NCBI GenBank assembly: GCA_001898415.1
Contig: MKTU01000055.1
Location: 1 to 64,000, forward strand
Length of the DNA: 64,000 nucleotides
Reading direction: 5' to 3'
Origin: Rhodanobacter sp. 67-28
Lineage (GTDB): Bacteria; Pseudomonadota; Gammaproteobacteria; Xanthomonadales; Rhodanobacteraceae
Each line of letters begins with the position of its first letter. Positions within the stretch are counted from its first letter, which is position 1. A program made the translations under genes and the position numbers. The notes below the pieces were generated by a model. That model saw only the letters and a list, made by a program, of their open reading frames with translations. It was not told where the DNA came from and did not search any database. Shown here piece by piece: positions 9,621 through 17,792 of the stretch.

Positions 9621-10064
9621 TTACGGTGTCGCCACGCGGGTCGCCTGGGTGAAGATCACTTGCCAGCGGCCGTCGCGCTCGCGCCAGATGTCGGCAAAGC
9701 GCAATCGCGCCTTGAACGGCTTGCCCTCGCTGCTGCCCTCCAGCGTGGCCACGCCGCCGAGCACGGCGCCACCGGGCCAGTGGCGCACGACCTCGTGCTC
9801 GACCGTGAACGGTTTCAGCGAATAGCCGGGGGCGGTGTAGTCGCGGATGAAGTCCGCCTTGTTCTCGACCCGGGCGCGGCTGTTGAACAGCACGTAGTCG
9901 TCGGCGAGCAGGCGCTGCAGCGCCGCGCCATCGCCTTCGACCTGGGCGCGGTCGAACGCGGCCACCGCACGGGCCAGCGCGGGCGGCAACGAGGCGTGCG
10001 GCGCGGTTGCCGCGGCGGGTGCGATACCCAGCATAAACGCGAGCAGGGTGGCGGACAGTTTCAT
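9621..10064 (-). CDS. Exported SnoaL/NTF2-like protein (DUF4440 type)
   Basis: This is a 147-residue protein with a signal peptide (about 1-20, cleaved near AAA-TA) and one NTF2-like cone domain. The ALARAVAAFDRAQVEGDGAA start, the LLADDYVLFN strand and the terminal GRWQVIFTQATR are typical of DUF4440 proteins. Such domains bind small ligands or act as isomerases, and no specific role can be assigned. It precedes the BlaI/BlaR1-like pair on the same strand but is separated from it by that operon's promoter. Confidence 0.8.
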   Translation of the reverse strand: MKLSATLLAFMLGIAPAAATAPHASLPPALARAVAAFDRAQVEGDGAALQRLLADDYVLFNSRARVENKADFIRDYTAPGYSLKPFTVEHEVVRHWPGGAVLGGVATLEGSSEGKPFKARLRFADIWRERDGRWQVIFTQATRVATP

Positions 10065-10112
10065 GGTGGCCTCCGTCGAAGGCCCGGCGAGCGGCCGGGC
10101 ATGGCTCCGACG

Positions 10113-10982
10113 CTAGGACTCCGGCCGGTGTGCCGCTATCAAATTCTTGCCCGTGCGGGCCAGCGCCGACGGATGCAGGGTCGCGCGCGCGGCGCGCGGG
10201 GTCAGTCCGACATGTCGCCGGAAGGTGGCGCCGAAATGGCTCTGATGACTGAAGCCCAGCTCGCTGGCCAGTGCGGCGAGATTGTCCGCGCCGTGGGCGA
10301 GGCGGTCGAGTGCGAGCGCGATGCGCAAGCGCGTGCGGTAGACGACCAGGCTGCTGCCGCAGGCGCGGCGAAACAGGCGCGAAAGGTGGAACGGCGAGCA
10401 ACCGGCATGGGTGGCGAGTTCGGCCAGTCCGACGTCTGCGGTCGGATCGGCCAGCAGCACTTCCTGCACCCGGCCAAGTCGACGCCGGGTGGTTGCGGAC
10501 AGCGGCGCGATGCTCGCTGCAGCATCGTGCCGAAGCACCGCGGTGCACAGTGCGGCGGCCGCCTCCTCCACCCGCAGCCTGTCGCGCCCGTCGTGGGCGA
10601 GCGCCGCGTGGAGCGCACGATGCCGGTACTGGTCGACGGCTTCGACCGGTCGCGCCGCGTCGGCCGACCCGCGCAGGCGCCGGCCGAACAGCGCCTCCTC
10701 GTGCGCGGGCGCCACCTCGAAACAGCTGCCGGCGTCGCCGCCCTCGAACGGGTGCGAGATGCGGTAACTGTCGCCGGCGCGGTAGAGCAGGGCGGTGGCG
10801 GGGTCGCCCACGTATTCCGCCCCGCGCACGTGATAACCGAAGCCGCCACGCCGCAGCAGTACCAGGTGAGTGCGCTCGTCGCCGCGTTCGCCGCCGCAAC
10901 CACCGCGCGGGTGGCTGCAGTCGATGTCGGTGATCCGCAGCAGCGGACTGTCGAACAGCACGGTGAGACGGGAGGCACCCAT
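10113..10982 (-). CDS. AraC family transcriptional regulator
   Basis: This is a 289-residue AraC regulator. The N-terminal cupin-like effector domain covers about 1-130, and the C-terminal double helix-turn-helix about 185-285 (GLAELATHAGCSPFHLSRLF, then LAALASELGFSHQSHFGATF). ATG 10982 is preferred over upstream starts because the protein then begins at the cupin domain and does not overlap nrdB, whose stop is at 11017. The ribosome binding site is weak. Its target is unknown; the exported NTF2-like protein at 9621 is the closest candidate. Confidence 0.88.
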   Translation of the reverse strand: MGASRLTVLFDSPLLRITDIDCSHPRGGCGGERGDERTHLVLLRRGGFGYHVRGAEYVGDPATALLYRAGDSYRISHPFEGGDAGSCFEVAPAHEEALFGRRLRGSADAARPVEAVDQYRHRALHAALAHDGRDRLRVEEAAAALCTAVLRHDAAASIAPLSATTRRRLGRVQEVLLADPTADVGLAELATHAGCSPFHLSRLFRRACGSSLVVYRTRLRIALALDRLAHGADNLAALASELGFSHQSHFGATFRRHVGLTPRAARATLHPSALARTGKNLIAAHRPES

Positions 10983-11016
10983 GGCTCGCTCGCTGGGGGC
11001 AGGGTGCGCCAGCGTC

Positions 11017-12042
11017 TCAGAACGCCATGTCGAACGCCACCTCGCCCTGCACGCCGACCTGGTAGGCCGAGACGCGGCGCTCGAAGAAGTTGGCCAGCTC
11101 CTGCACATCCTGCAGGTCCATGAAGTCGAACGGGTTCTTCGCGCCGTACTTCTTCGGCATGTCGAGCTGGGCAAAACGCTGGTCGGCGCAGTATTCGAGG
11201 TACTGGCGCATGTCCTTCACCGACATGCCGGCCACGCCGCCGGACAGCACGTCCTCGGCGAACTGGGTCTCGCAGGCGATCGCGTCCTCCATCATCTGCT
11301 CGACCTGCGCGCGCATGGCGTCGTCGAACAGCTCCGGCTCCTGCTCGCGCACGGTGCGCACCACCTCGAAGGCGAACGCCATGTGCCCGCTCTCGTCGCG
11401 GAACACCCAGTTGGTGCCGGCGGCCAGTCCGTGCAGCAGGCCGCGCGAGCGCAGGTAGTAGACGTAGGCGAACGCGGCGTAGAAGAACAGCCCCTCGATG
11501 CAGGCGGCGAAGCAGATCAGGTTGAGCAGGAACTGGCGCCGATGCTCGCGCGTCTCCAGCCGGTGCAGACCCTGGATCGAGTCGATCCACTTGAAACAGA
11601 ACGCACCCTTCTGCCGGATCGACGGAATGGTCTCGATTGCCGCGAACGCGCCGTTGCGCTCGGCCGGGTCGGGAATGTAGGTGTCCAGCAGGGTGAGGTA
11701 GAACTGCACGTGCAGCGCCTCCTCGTACAACTGGCGCGACAGGTACATGCGCGCTTCCGGCGCGTTGATGTGCTGGTACAGGTTCAGCACCAGGTTGTTC
11801 GACACGATGGTGTCGCCGGTGGCGAAGAACGCCACCAGGCGCCGGATCAGGTGGCGATCGGCGGCCGACATCTTGGTGTCGAGGTCGCGCGTGTCCATCG
11901 AGAAATCCACCTCCTCGACGGTCCAGGTGTTCTTGATCGCGTCGCGGTACCTCTCGTAGAAGCCGGGGTAACGCATGGGGCGCAGGGTGAGTTCGAAACC
12001 GGGATCGAGGATGTGGGCGTTGCGGTTGGGTTGGGCGGACAT
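11017..12042 (-). CDS. nrdB: Ribonucleoside-diphosphate reductase class I, beta subunit
   Basis: NrdB carries the diiron-tyrosyl radical cofactor that drives ribonucleotide reduction by NrdA. The protein has 341 residues. Metal and radical residues are visible: Asp77 in TGDTIVSNN, Glu108 and His111 in EEALHVQFY with the radical Tyr115 four residues after the His, then Glu in ACIEGLFF and Glu/His in DESGHMAF. The retained Tyr argues for a tyrosyl-radical enzyme rather than the class Ic type. Two adjacent ATGs exist; 12042 gives a better distance (6 nt) to AAGGA. It is the third gene of the nrdA operon. Confidence 0.96.
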   Translation of the reverse strand: MSAQPNRNAHILDPGFELTLRPMRYPGFYERYRDAIKNTWTVEEVDFSMDTRDLDTKMSAADRHLIRRLVAFFATGDTIVSNNLVLNLYQHINAPEARMYLSRQLYEEALHVQFYLTLLDTYIPDPAERNGAFAAIETIPSIRQKGAFCFKWIDSIQGLHRLETREHRRQFLLNLICFAACIEGLFFYAAFAYVYYLRSRGLLHGLAAGTNWVFRDESGHMAFAFEVVRTVREQEPELFDDAMRAQVEQMMEDAIACETQFAEDVLSGGVAGMSVKDMRQYLEYCADQRFAQLDMPKKYGAKNPFDFMDLQDVQELANFFERRVSAYQVGVQGEVAFDMAF

Positions 12043-12057
12043 CATTGTTCCTTCGAT

Positions 12058-12282
12058 TCAAAGCTTGCGTGCATAAGCGTCATGCGCGAAGCGGCTGACA
12101 TAGGTGGCGAGGCCGAGGCCCGCTTGCGCGAGTTTCTGCATGTTCGCGACGTGCTCGCGGCCGGTGGCCTCGTCGGTGTATTCGTAGGCATCACCGTTGA
12201 CGAAACGGATGCGGATGAAGCCGTCGCCGTATTCGTACGCGGCGACGCCGGAGTGGCCGTGGAGATTCCGGTAACGCTTCAT
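12058..12282 (-). CDS. Small protein between nrdA and nrdB, KTSC-like
   Basis: This is a 74-residue soluble protein with no signal peptide. The pattern SGVAAYEYGDGFIRIRFVNG followed by AYEYTDE resembles the KTSC fold (Ser ... Tyr ... hydrophobic strand ... aromatic), with C-terminal helices containing ATYVSRFAHDAYARK. It starts at ATG 12282 with GAGGTG 5 nt upstream, 17 bp after nrdA, and ends 15 bp before the nrdB start, so it is surely co-transcribed with both. A role in RNR assembly or regulation is only a positional inference. Confidence 0.8.
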   Translation of the reverse strand: MKRYRNLHGHSGVAAYEYGDGFIRIRFVNGDAYEYTDEATGREHVANMQKLAQAGLGLATYVSRFAHDAYARKL

Positions 12283-12299
12283 CGCGACACCTCGTGGCG

Positions 12300-14738
12300 C
12301 TATTGGCAGGCCTCGCAATATTCCGGGTTCTCCAGTGAACAAAACACCGCGGCCGCGGCTTGGGCCTGATCGGGTACCGCCGCCACCGTGGTCTTGGCGA
12401 TTCTTGTGGCCGGCCTCGAGCGCAGGTAGTACGTGGTCTTGATGCCGGCCTTCCACGCGTACATGTACATCGAGCTCAGCTGGCCGATGTTCGGGTTTTC
12501 CATGAACAGGTTCAGCGACTGGCTCTGGTCGACATATGCGCCGCGCGCGGCGGCCAGGTCGATCAGCGACTTCTGCGGCAGTTCCCACACCGTGCGGTAG
12601 ATCGCGCGCAGGCGTTCGGGGATCGCGGCGATGCCCTGCACCGAGCCTTCGGCGAGCTTGATCGCGTCGCGGATTTCGGACGTCCACAGTCCCAGCGTCT
12701 TCAGTTCGTCGGCGAGATGGCGATTCACCTGCAGGAAATCGCCGGACAGCGTTTCGCGCTTGAACAGGTTGCTGACCTGCGGCTCGATGCACTCGTAGCA
12801 GCCGGCAATCGAGGCGATGGTGGCGGTGGGCGCGATGGCGATCAGCAGCGAGTTGCGCAGGCCGTTTTGCTTGATCTTCTCGCGCAACGCGTCCCAGCGT
12901 GTGCTGTCCTGTGGCGTGGCGTTCGGCCAGTGATCGAACTGCAGCTCGCCATTGGCGGCACGGCTTTCGGCAAAGCCGGGATGCGGACCTTCGGCTTCGG
13001 CCAGTTCGGCCGATTGCGACAGGGCATTGAAGTAGATCTCCTCGGCGATGCGGGTGGACAGCGCCAGCGCCTCGGGCGAGTCGAATGGCAGGCGCAGCTT
13101 GAAGAACACGTCCTGCAGGCCCATCACGCCGAGCCCGACCGGGCGCCACTTCATGTTCGCGTTGCGCGCGGTGTCGATCGGGTAGAAGTTGAGGTCGATC
13201 ACCCGGTTGAGCTGGCGCACTGCAGTGCGCACGGTCGAGGCGAGCTGGTCGAAGTCGAACGCGCCATCGCGCACATGCCGCGCCAGGTTCACCGAGCCCA
13301 GATTGCATACGGCCGTCTCGGTCGCCGAGCTGACTTCCAGGATCTCGGTGCAAAGGTTGGACAAGTGGATCACGTTCCCGGATTTGGCCGTCTGGTTGGA
13401 GGTGGCGTTGCAGCGGTCCTTGAACGTCATCCAGCCGTTGCCGGTCTGCGCCAGCGTGCGCATCATGCGTGCGTACAGTTCGCGCGCTTTCACGGTCTTC
13501 ACGGCGAGGCCATCGGCTTCGGCCCTGCGGTACGCAACATCGAACGCCTCGCCCCAGCTGTCGACGAAGTGCGGCACCACCTTCGGATCGAACAGCGACC
13601 AGTCGCCATTGCTTTCGACCCGGCGCATGAACTCGTCGGGAATCCAGTTGGCGATATTGAGGTTGTGCGCGCGGCGGGCATCGTCGCCGGTGTTATCGCG
13701 CAGTTCGAGGAAGTCCTCGATGTCGGCATGCCACGATTCCAGGTACACGCAGGCGGCGCCCTTGCGCTTGCCGCCCTGGTTCACCGCGGCAACCGACGCA
13801 TCCAGCGTCTTCAGCCACGGCAGCAGGCCGTTGGAGTGGCCGTTGGTGCCGCGGATCAGCGAGCCGCGCGAGCGCACCCGCGAGTACGCCAGGCCGATGC
13901 CGCCGGCGAACTTGCTGAGCTTGGCCACGTCGGCGTACTTGTCGTAGATCGACTCCAGCGAGTCGACCGGCGAGTCGAGCAGGTAGCACGAGCTGAGCTG
14001 CTCGTGCGCGGTACCGGCGTTGAACAGGGTGGGCGAACTGGCGAGGTATTTCAGCGAGGACAGCAACCGGTACAGTTCCAGCGTCTCGCCGATCTCGTTG
14101 CCGCCCAGCGCGCAGGCGACGCGCATGAAGAAGTGCTGCGGTGTCTCGATCACCAGGCGCGTTTGCGGATGGCGCAGCAGGTAGCGGTCATACACCGTGC
14201 GCAGGCCGAAGTATTCGAAGCGGCGGGTGGCGAGCACGTCGATCGCGTCGTTGAACTTGCGTGCGTTGGCGGCCACGAAATCACGCAGGCGGTCGTTGAG
14301 GATGCCCAACTCGGCGCCGCGCGCGATCGACTGCGAGTAGCTCTGGATTTCCTGGCCGCCGACCTCCTTGTCGATGTACGCGCCGAGCAGGCGCGCGGCC
14401 AGCTGGCCGTATTCGGGTTCCTCCGCGGTCAGCGCGGCGGCGGTGCGGATCGAGAGCTGATCCAGCTCGGCGGTGGTGGCGCCGTCGTACAGGCCGCCGA
14501 TGGTTTTCAGTGCCACGCGCAGCGGGTCGACGCCGTGCAGCCCTTCGGCGCTGCGCGTCACGGCGCGCACGATCTTGTTGACGTCGACGGCTTCCTGGCC
14601 GCCGTTGCGCTTGGTCACGTGCATGGAGGCCGCGCTGTGCGGCGGGGTCAGCGCGAACGCGGTGTCGGTTTGGTGGGGGGCGGGTGTTTCGGCGGGCGCG
14701 ACGGCGCGCTCGCGTTCGGCGGTATCGAGGGCTTGCAT
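12300..14738 (-). CDS. nrdA: Ribonucleoside-diphosphate reductase class I, alpha subunit
   Basis: NrdA reduces ribonucleoside diphosphates to deoxy forms using the radical made by NrdB. The protein has 812 residues. An N-terminal ATP-cone lies at about 38-130 (HVTKRNGGQEAVD start), followed by the ten-stranded barrel. The active-site thiyl Cys is 463 (NLCTEI), with the redox pair Cys251 (SSCYLLD) and Cys478 (VCNLGS). The radical-transfer YYLRSRPAT motif is present, and the C-terminal CEACQ is the shuttle Cys pair. GGAG lies 9 nt before ATG 14738. It is preceded by a cobalamin riboswitch. Confidence 0.97.
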   Translation of the reverse strand: MQALDTAERERAVAPAETPAPHQTDTAFALTPPHSAASMHVTKRNGGQEAVDVNKIVRAVTRSAEGLHGVDPLRVALKTIGGLYDGATTAELDQLSIRTAAALTAEEPEYGQLAARLLGAYIDKEVGGQEIQSYSQSIARGAELGILNDRLRDFVAANARKFNDAIDVLATRRFEYFGLRTVYDRYLLRHPQTRLVIETPQHFFMRVACALGGNEIGETLELYRLLSSLKYLASSPTLFNAGTAHEQLSSCYLLDSPVDSLESIYDKYADVAKLSKFAGGIGLAYSRVRSRGSLIRGTNGHSNGLLPWLKTLDASVAAVNQGGKRKGAACVYLESWHADIEDFLELRDNTGDDARRAHNLNIANWIPDEFMRRVESNGDWSLFDPKVVPHFVDSWGEAFDVAYRRAEADGLAVKTVKARELYARMMRTLAQTGNGWMTFKDRCNATSNQTAKSGNVIHLSNLCTEILEVSSATETAVCNLGSVNLARHVRDGAFDFDQLASTVRTAVRQLNRVIDLNFYPIDTARNANMKWRPVGLGVMGLQDVFFKLRLPFDSPEALALSTRIAEEIYFNALSQSAELAEAEGPHPGFAESRAANGELQFDHWPNATPQDSTRWDALREKIKQNGLRNSLLIAIAPTATIASIAGCYECIEPQVSNLFKRETLSGDFLQVNRHLADELKTLGLWTSEIRDAIKLAEGSVQGIAAIPERLRAIYRTVWELPQKSLIDLAAARGAYVDQSQSLNLFMENPNIGQLSSMYMYAWKAGIKTTYYLRSRPATRIAKTTVAAVPDQAQAAAAVFCSLENPEYCEACQ

Positions 14739-14881
14739 GGCAGGTGGCTCCGGCTGGACATCAAACGCCTGCTCCCGCGCGCAGGGCCTGATAGCGAAAG
14801 ATTCCGGAGGCGGCGCGCAAGCCGGGCGCCGTGCGGCGACCTGGCTCCACGACGCACTTCCCCGCGGAAGCCGTCACTACG

Positions 14882-15089
14882 CAGCGGGACACGTTCGTCC
14901 CGCTGTGCCGGCAGGTCTTCGGACTTGCGGACGAGGATCGAGGCGATCCGCCTACTTGTCTTCGCTTCCCAGCCACGGCGGGCCAGTGCACGTGAAGACG
15001 TTCGTTTCCGCTCTACCGCTGCGGGGCAGTTCCGGAGTCACACCGGATTCCCTTTTAAGCCAAACCGATGTCGCATCGGGTCTGGCACC
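14882..15089 (-). promoter_or_regulatory. Cobalamin (B12) riboswitch upstream of nrdA
   Basis: Read on the minus strand, the leader shows AAAAGGGAATCCGGTG (minus sense of 15041-15056), then AACTGCCCCGCAGCGGTA, and at the 3' end GAAGACCTGCCGGCAC (14905-14920). These are conserved blocks of the B12 aptamer. GTGCC near 15084-15088 can pair with GGCAC at 14905-14909 to close P1. Immediately downstream, 14882-14905 forms a perfect 9 bp hairpin (CAGCGGGAC/GTCCCGCTG), a likely part of the expression platform; no U-tract follows, so control may be translational. Binding of adenosylcobalamin should lower nrdA-nrdB expression. Confidence 0.9.
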
Positions 15090-15196
15090 GACGCACACAA
15101 CATATCGGGTGGCTCGGGAAGGGTCAACCCAACAAGTTGTGCGCAAGTCGTCTTGCGGGCCGGACGCGGCGGGTGCCTGCGCGGGCTGCGGCGACG

Positions 15197-15642
<446 letters not shown>

Positions 15643-15721
15643 GTCTTTGATGGAGCATACCGATGGCGGCAACACGCGGCGTTCACCTAGCATTTACCCC
15701 GACGAGTTCGAGGCGCTGTCC

Positions 15722-15985
15722 ATGATGGACAAGCAGGATATCGATCAGATTGCCCTGCGACTTGTGTCGTTGGTACCGCCAGGACTGGCACAGGTGCAGC
15801 AGGATTTGCGCACCAACTTCCGGGATGTTCTGGCGCAGGGATTGCGCCGCCTCGACCTGGTCACTCGCGAAGAGTTCGACGTGCAGACCCAGGTGCTTGC
15901 CCGCACCCGGGCCAAGGTCGACGAACTGGAACAGCGGGTGGCCGAGCTCGAAGCTGTCGTCGCCGCGCGCGGCGGTCAGCACTGA
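15722..15985 (+). CDS. ubiK: Ubiquinone biosynthesis accessory factor UbiK (BMFP domain)
   Basis: This is an 87-residue UbiK/YqiC-type protein, which with UbiJ helps organise the late steps of ubiquinone synthesis. An N-terminal amphipathic helix (DIDQIALRLVSLVPPGL) binds membrane lipid. A C-terminal trimeric coiled coil (about residues 50-82) contains VDELEQRVAELEAVV. The start is at ATG 15722, with ATG 15725 an equally possible alternative, and GAGG about 8 nt upstream. A strong terminator follows. ubiJ and ubiB are 10 kb away in this window. Confidence 0.88.
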   Translation: MMDKQDIDQIALRLVSLVPPGLAQVQQDLRTNFRDVLAQGLRRLDLVTREEFDVQTQVLARTRAKVDELEQRVAELEAVVAARGGQH

Positions 15986-15999
15986 CCACCTCCCGGGAG

Positions 16000-16052
16000 C
16001 CGCCTCCGATCCGTCACCCTCACCCCGAGAACGATCGGAGGCGGTTATTTAT
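16000..16052 (+). terminator. Rho-independent terminator after ubiK
   Basis: A perfect 12 bp stem, CCGCCTCCGATC (16000-16011) with GATCGGAGGCGG (16033-16044), is followed by TTATTTAT. Confidence 0.75.
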
Positions 16053-16133
16053 CCAGCGCTGCTGATGGAGTCGCGCGATGTTTGTGCCAGTCAGCGCGCC
16101 ACCACCATCGCTGCGCCGCCGGCCCCTGGCTGC

Positions 16134-17627
16134 ATGAGCCTCGCCGTCACCCTCAGCCGTGCCCAGGAAGGCATCGCTGCCCCGCAGGTGATGGTCGAGG
16201 TGCATCTCTCCGGCGGCTTGCCCTGCACCAACATCGTCGGCCTGCCCGAGGCCGCCGTGCGCGAGGCGCGCGACCGCGTGCGCGTGGCAATCCAGAACAC
16301 TGCCTTCGAGTATCCCAACCGGCGCGTCACGGTGAACCTGGCGCCGGCCGAACTGCCCAAGGATGGCGGGCGTTTCGATCTCTCCATTGCACTGGGCATC
16401 CTCGCCGCCAGCGGCCAGGTGCCGCGCGAGAAACTGGATGACTGCGAGTTCCTCGGCGAGCTGGCGCTGACCGGCTCGCTGCGCGGCATCTCCGGCGTGC
16501 TGCCGGCGCTGCTGCGCGCCCGCGCGCGCGACCGTCGGGTGGTGGTGCCGCGCGAGAACGCGGCCGAGGCCGCGCTGGTGCCGGACGTCGACGTGCGCGT
16601 CGCCGAGACCCTCGCCGAAGTCTGCGGCTGGCTGCGCGGTGCGCACGACCTGTCCGCGCCGGTGGGCATTCCCAGCGATGGCGGCGCACATGACGGGCCG
16701 GACCTGGCCGACGTGCGCGGGCAGTTGCAGGCACGCCGCGCGCTGGAGATCGCCGCGGTCGGTGGCCATCACCTGCTGCTGGTCGGTCCGCCGGGCACCG
16801 GCAAGACCATGCTGGCCGAACGCCTGCCCGGCATCCTGCCGCCGCTGTCGGAATCGGAGGCGCTGGAGACCTGCGCCGTGTTGTCGGTCGCGGGCCAGGT
16901 CACCGATCCCGTTCGCTGGCGCCGGCGCCCGTTCCGCGCGCCGCACCATACCGCCTCGGCGGTGGCGCTGGTCGGCGGCGGCTCGTTTCCTCGTCCGGGC
17001 GAGATCTCGCTGGCGCACAACGGCGTGTTGTTCCTCGACGAGCTTCCCGAGTTCAGCCGGCACGTGCTGGAGGTGCTGCGCGAGCCGATGGAATCGGGCC
17101 ATATCATGATTTCCCGGGCGGCGCGGCAATCGACCTTTCCTGCCCAGTTCCAGCTGGTCGCGGCGATGAATCCGTGCCCGTGCGGCTATGCCGGCGAGCC
17201 GCGCTGCCAGTGCACGCCCGACCAGGTGCAGCGTTACCGCGCACGTATTTCCGGGCCGCTGCTGGATCGCATCGACCTGTGCGTGCAAGTGCCGCCGGTG
17301 GCGCTGGCCGAACTGGGCACGCCGCGCAACGCGCGCGACGAGGACTCCGCCACCGTTCGCGTTCGCGTGCTCCATGCCCGCCGCCACGCACTGATGCGCG
17401 CAGGCCGGCCGAACGCGGAGATCAGCACGCGCGAACTGGAGCGCGATTGTGCGCTGGGGCCGGCGGAGCGGCGCTGGTTCGAACAGGCGCTCGAGCGGCT
17501 GGGCCTCTCCGCGCGCGCCTATCATCGGGTGCTGCGCGTCGCCCGCACGATCGCCGACCTCGACGGCGGCGCCGCCTTGCTCGAACGCGAGCACCTGGCC
17601 GAAGCCCTGCAGTACCGCAGGGTGTAA
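16134..17627 (+). CDS. comM: ComM/YifB family Mg-chelatase-like AAA+ ATPase
   Basis: ComM is a hexameric AAA+ helicase that promotes branch migration of incoming DNA during natural transformation. The protein has 497 residues. The N-terminal ChlI-like domain runs from MSLAVTLSRA to about 180. The Mg-chelatase AAA+ core has Walker A GPPGTGKTML (Lys224) and Walker B VLFLDELPEF. A NPCPCGY motif and the C-terminal RAYHRVLRVARTIADL helix complete the family pattern. ATG 16134 was chosen by family start; the ribosome binding site is weak. It follows ubiK but is separated from it by a terminator. Confidence 0.93.
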   Translation: MSLAVTLSRAQEGIAAPQVMVEVHLSGGLPCTNIVGLPEAAVREARDRVRVAIQNTAFEYPNRRVTVNLAPAELPKDGGRFDLSIALGILAASGQVPREKLDDCEFLGELALTGSLRGISGVLPALLRARARDRRVVVPRENAAEAALVPDVDVRVAETLAEVCGWLRGAHDLSAPVGIPSDGGAHDGPDLADVRGQLQARRALEIAAVGGHHLLLVGPPGTGKTMLAERLPGILPPLSESEALETCAVLSVAGQVTDPVRWRRRPFRAPHHTASAVALVGGGSFPRPGEISLAHNGVLFLDELPEFSRHVLEVLREPMESGHIMISRAARQSTFPAQFQLVAAMNPCPCGYAGEPRCQCTPDQVQRYRARISGPLLDRIDLCVQVPPVALAELGTPRNARDEDSATVRVRVLHARRHALMRAGRPNAEISTRELERDCALGPAERRWFEQALERLGLSARAYHRVLRVARTIADLDGGAALLEREHLAEALQYRRV

Positions 17628-17630
17628 AGG

Positions 17631-17725
17631 CAGGAGTGAGTGGAGAGGAATGAGGAGTGAGAGAAAGCATGTCGCGACATGCCGTTGCTCTTCTTTCACT
17701 CATCATTCCTCTCCGCTCACTCCTG
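17631..17725. repeat. GAGTGAG-type long inverted repeat, copy A
   Basis: An imperfect inverted repeat of about 95 bp has arms beginning CAGGAGTGAGTGGAGAGGAA and ending with the complement TTCCTCTCCGCTCACTCCTG. It starts 3 bp after the comM stop. Similar elements lie at 19570-19668 and 24954-25041. Confidence 0.8.
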
Positions 17726-17792
17726 CTCTTTCCTGCTGGACGCACGCGCCGCCGCATGTTCCGATGTCGCCCTGACCATTCCAGGGACTGCA

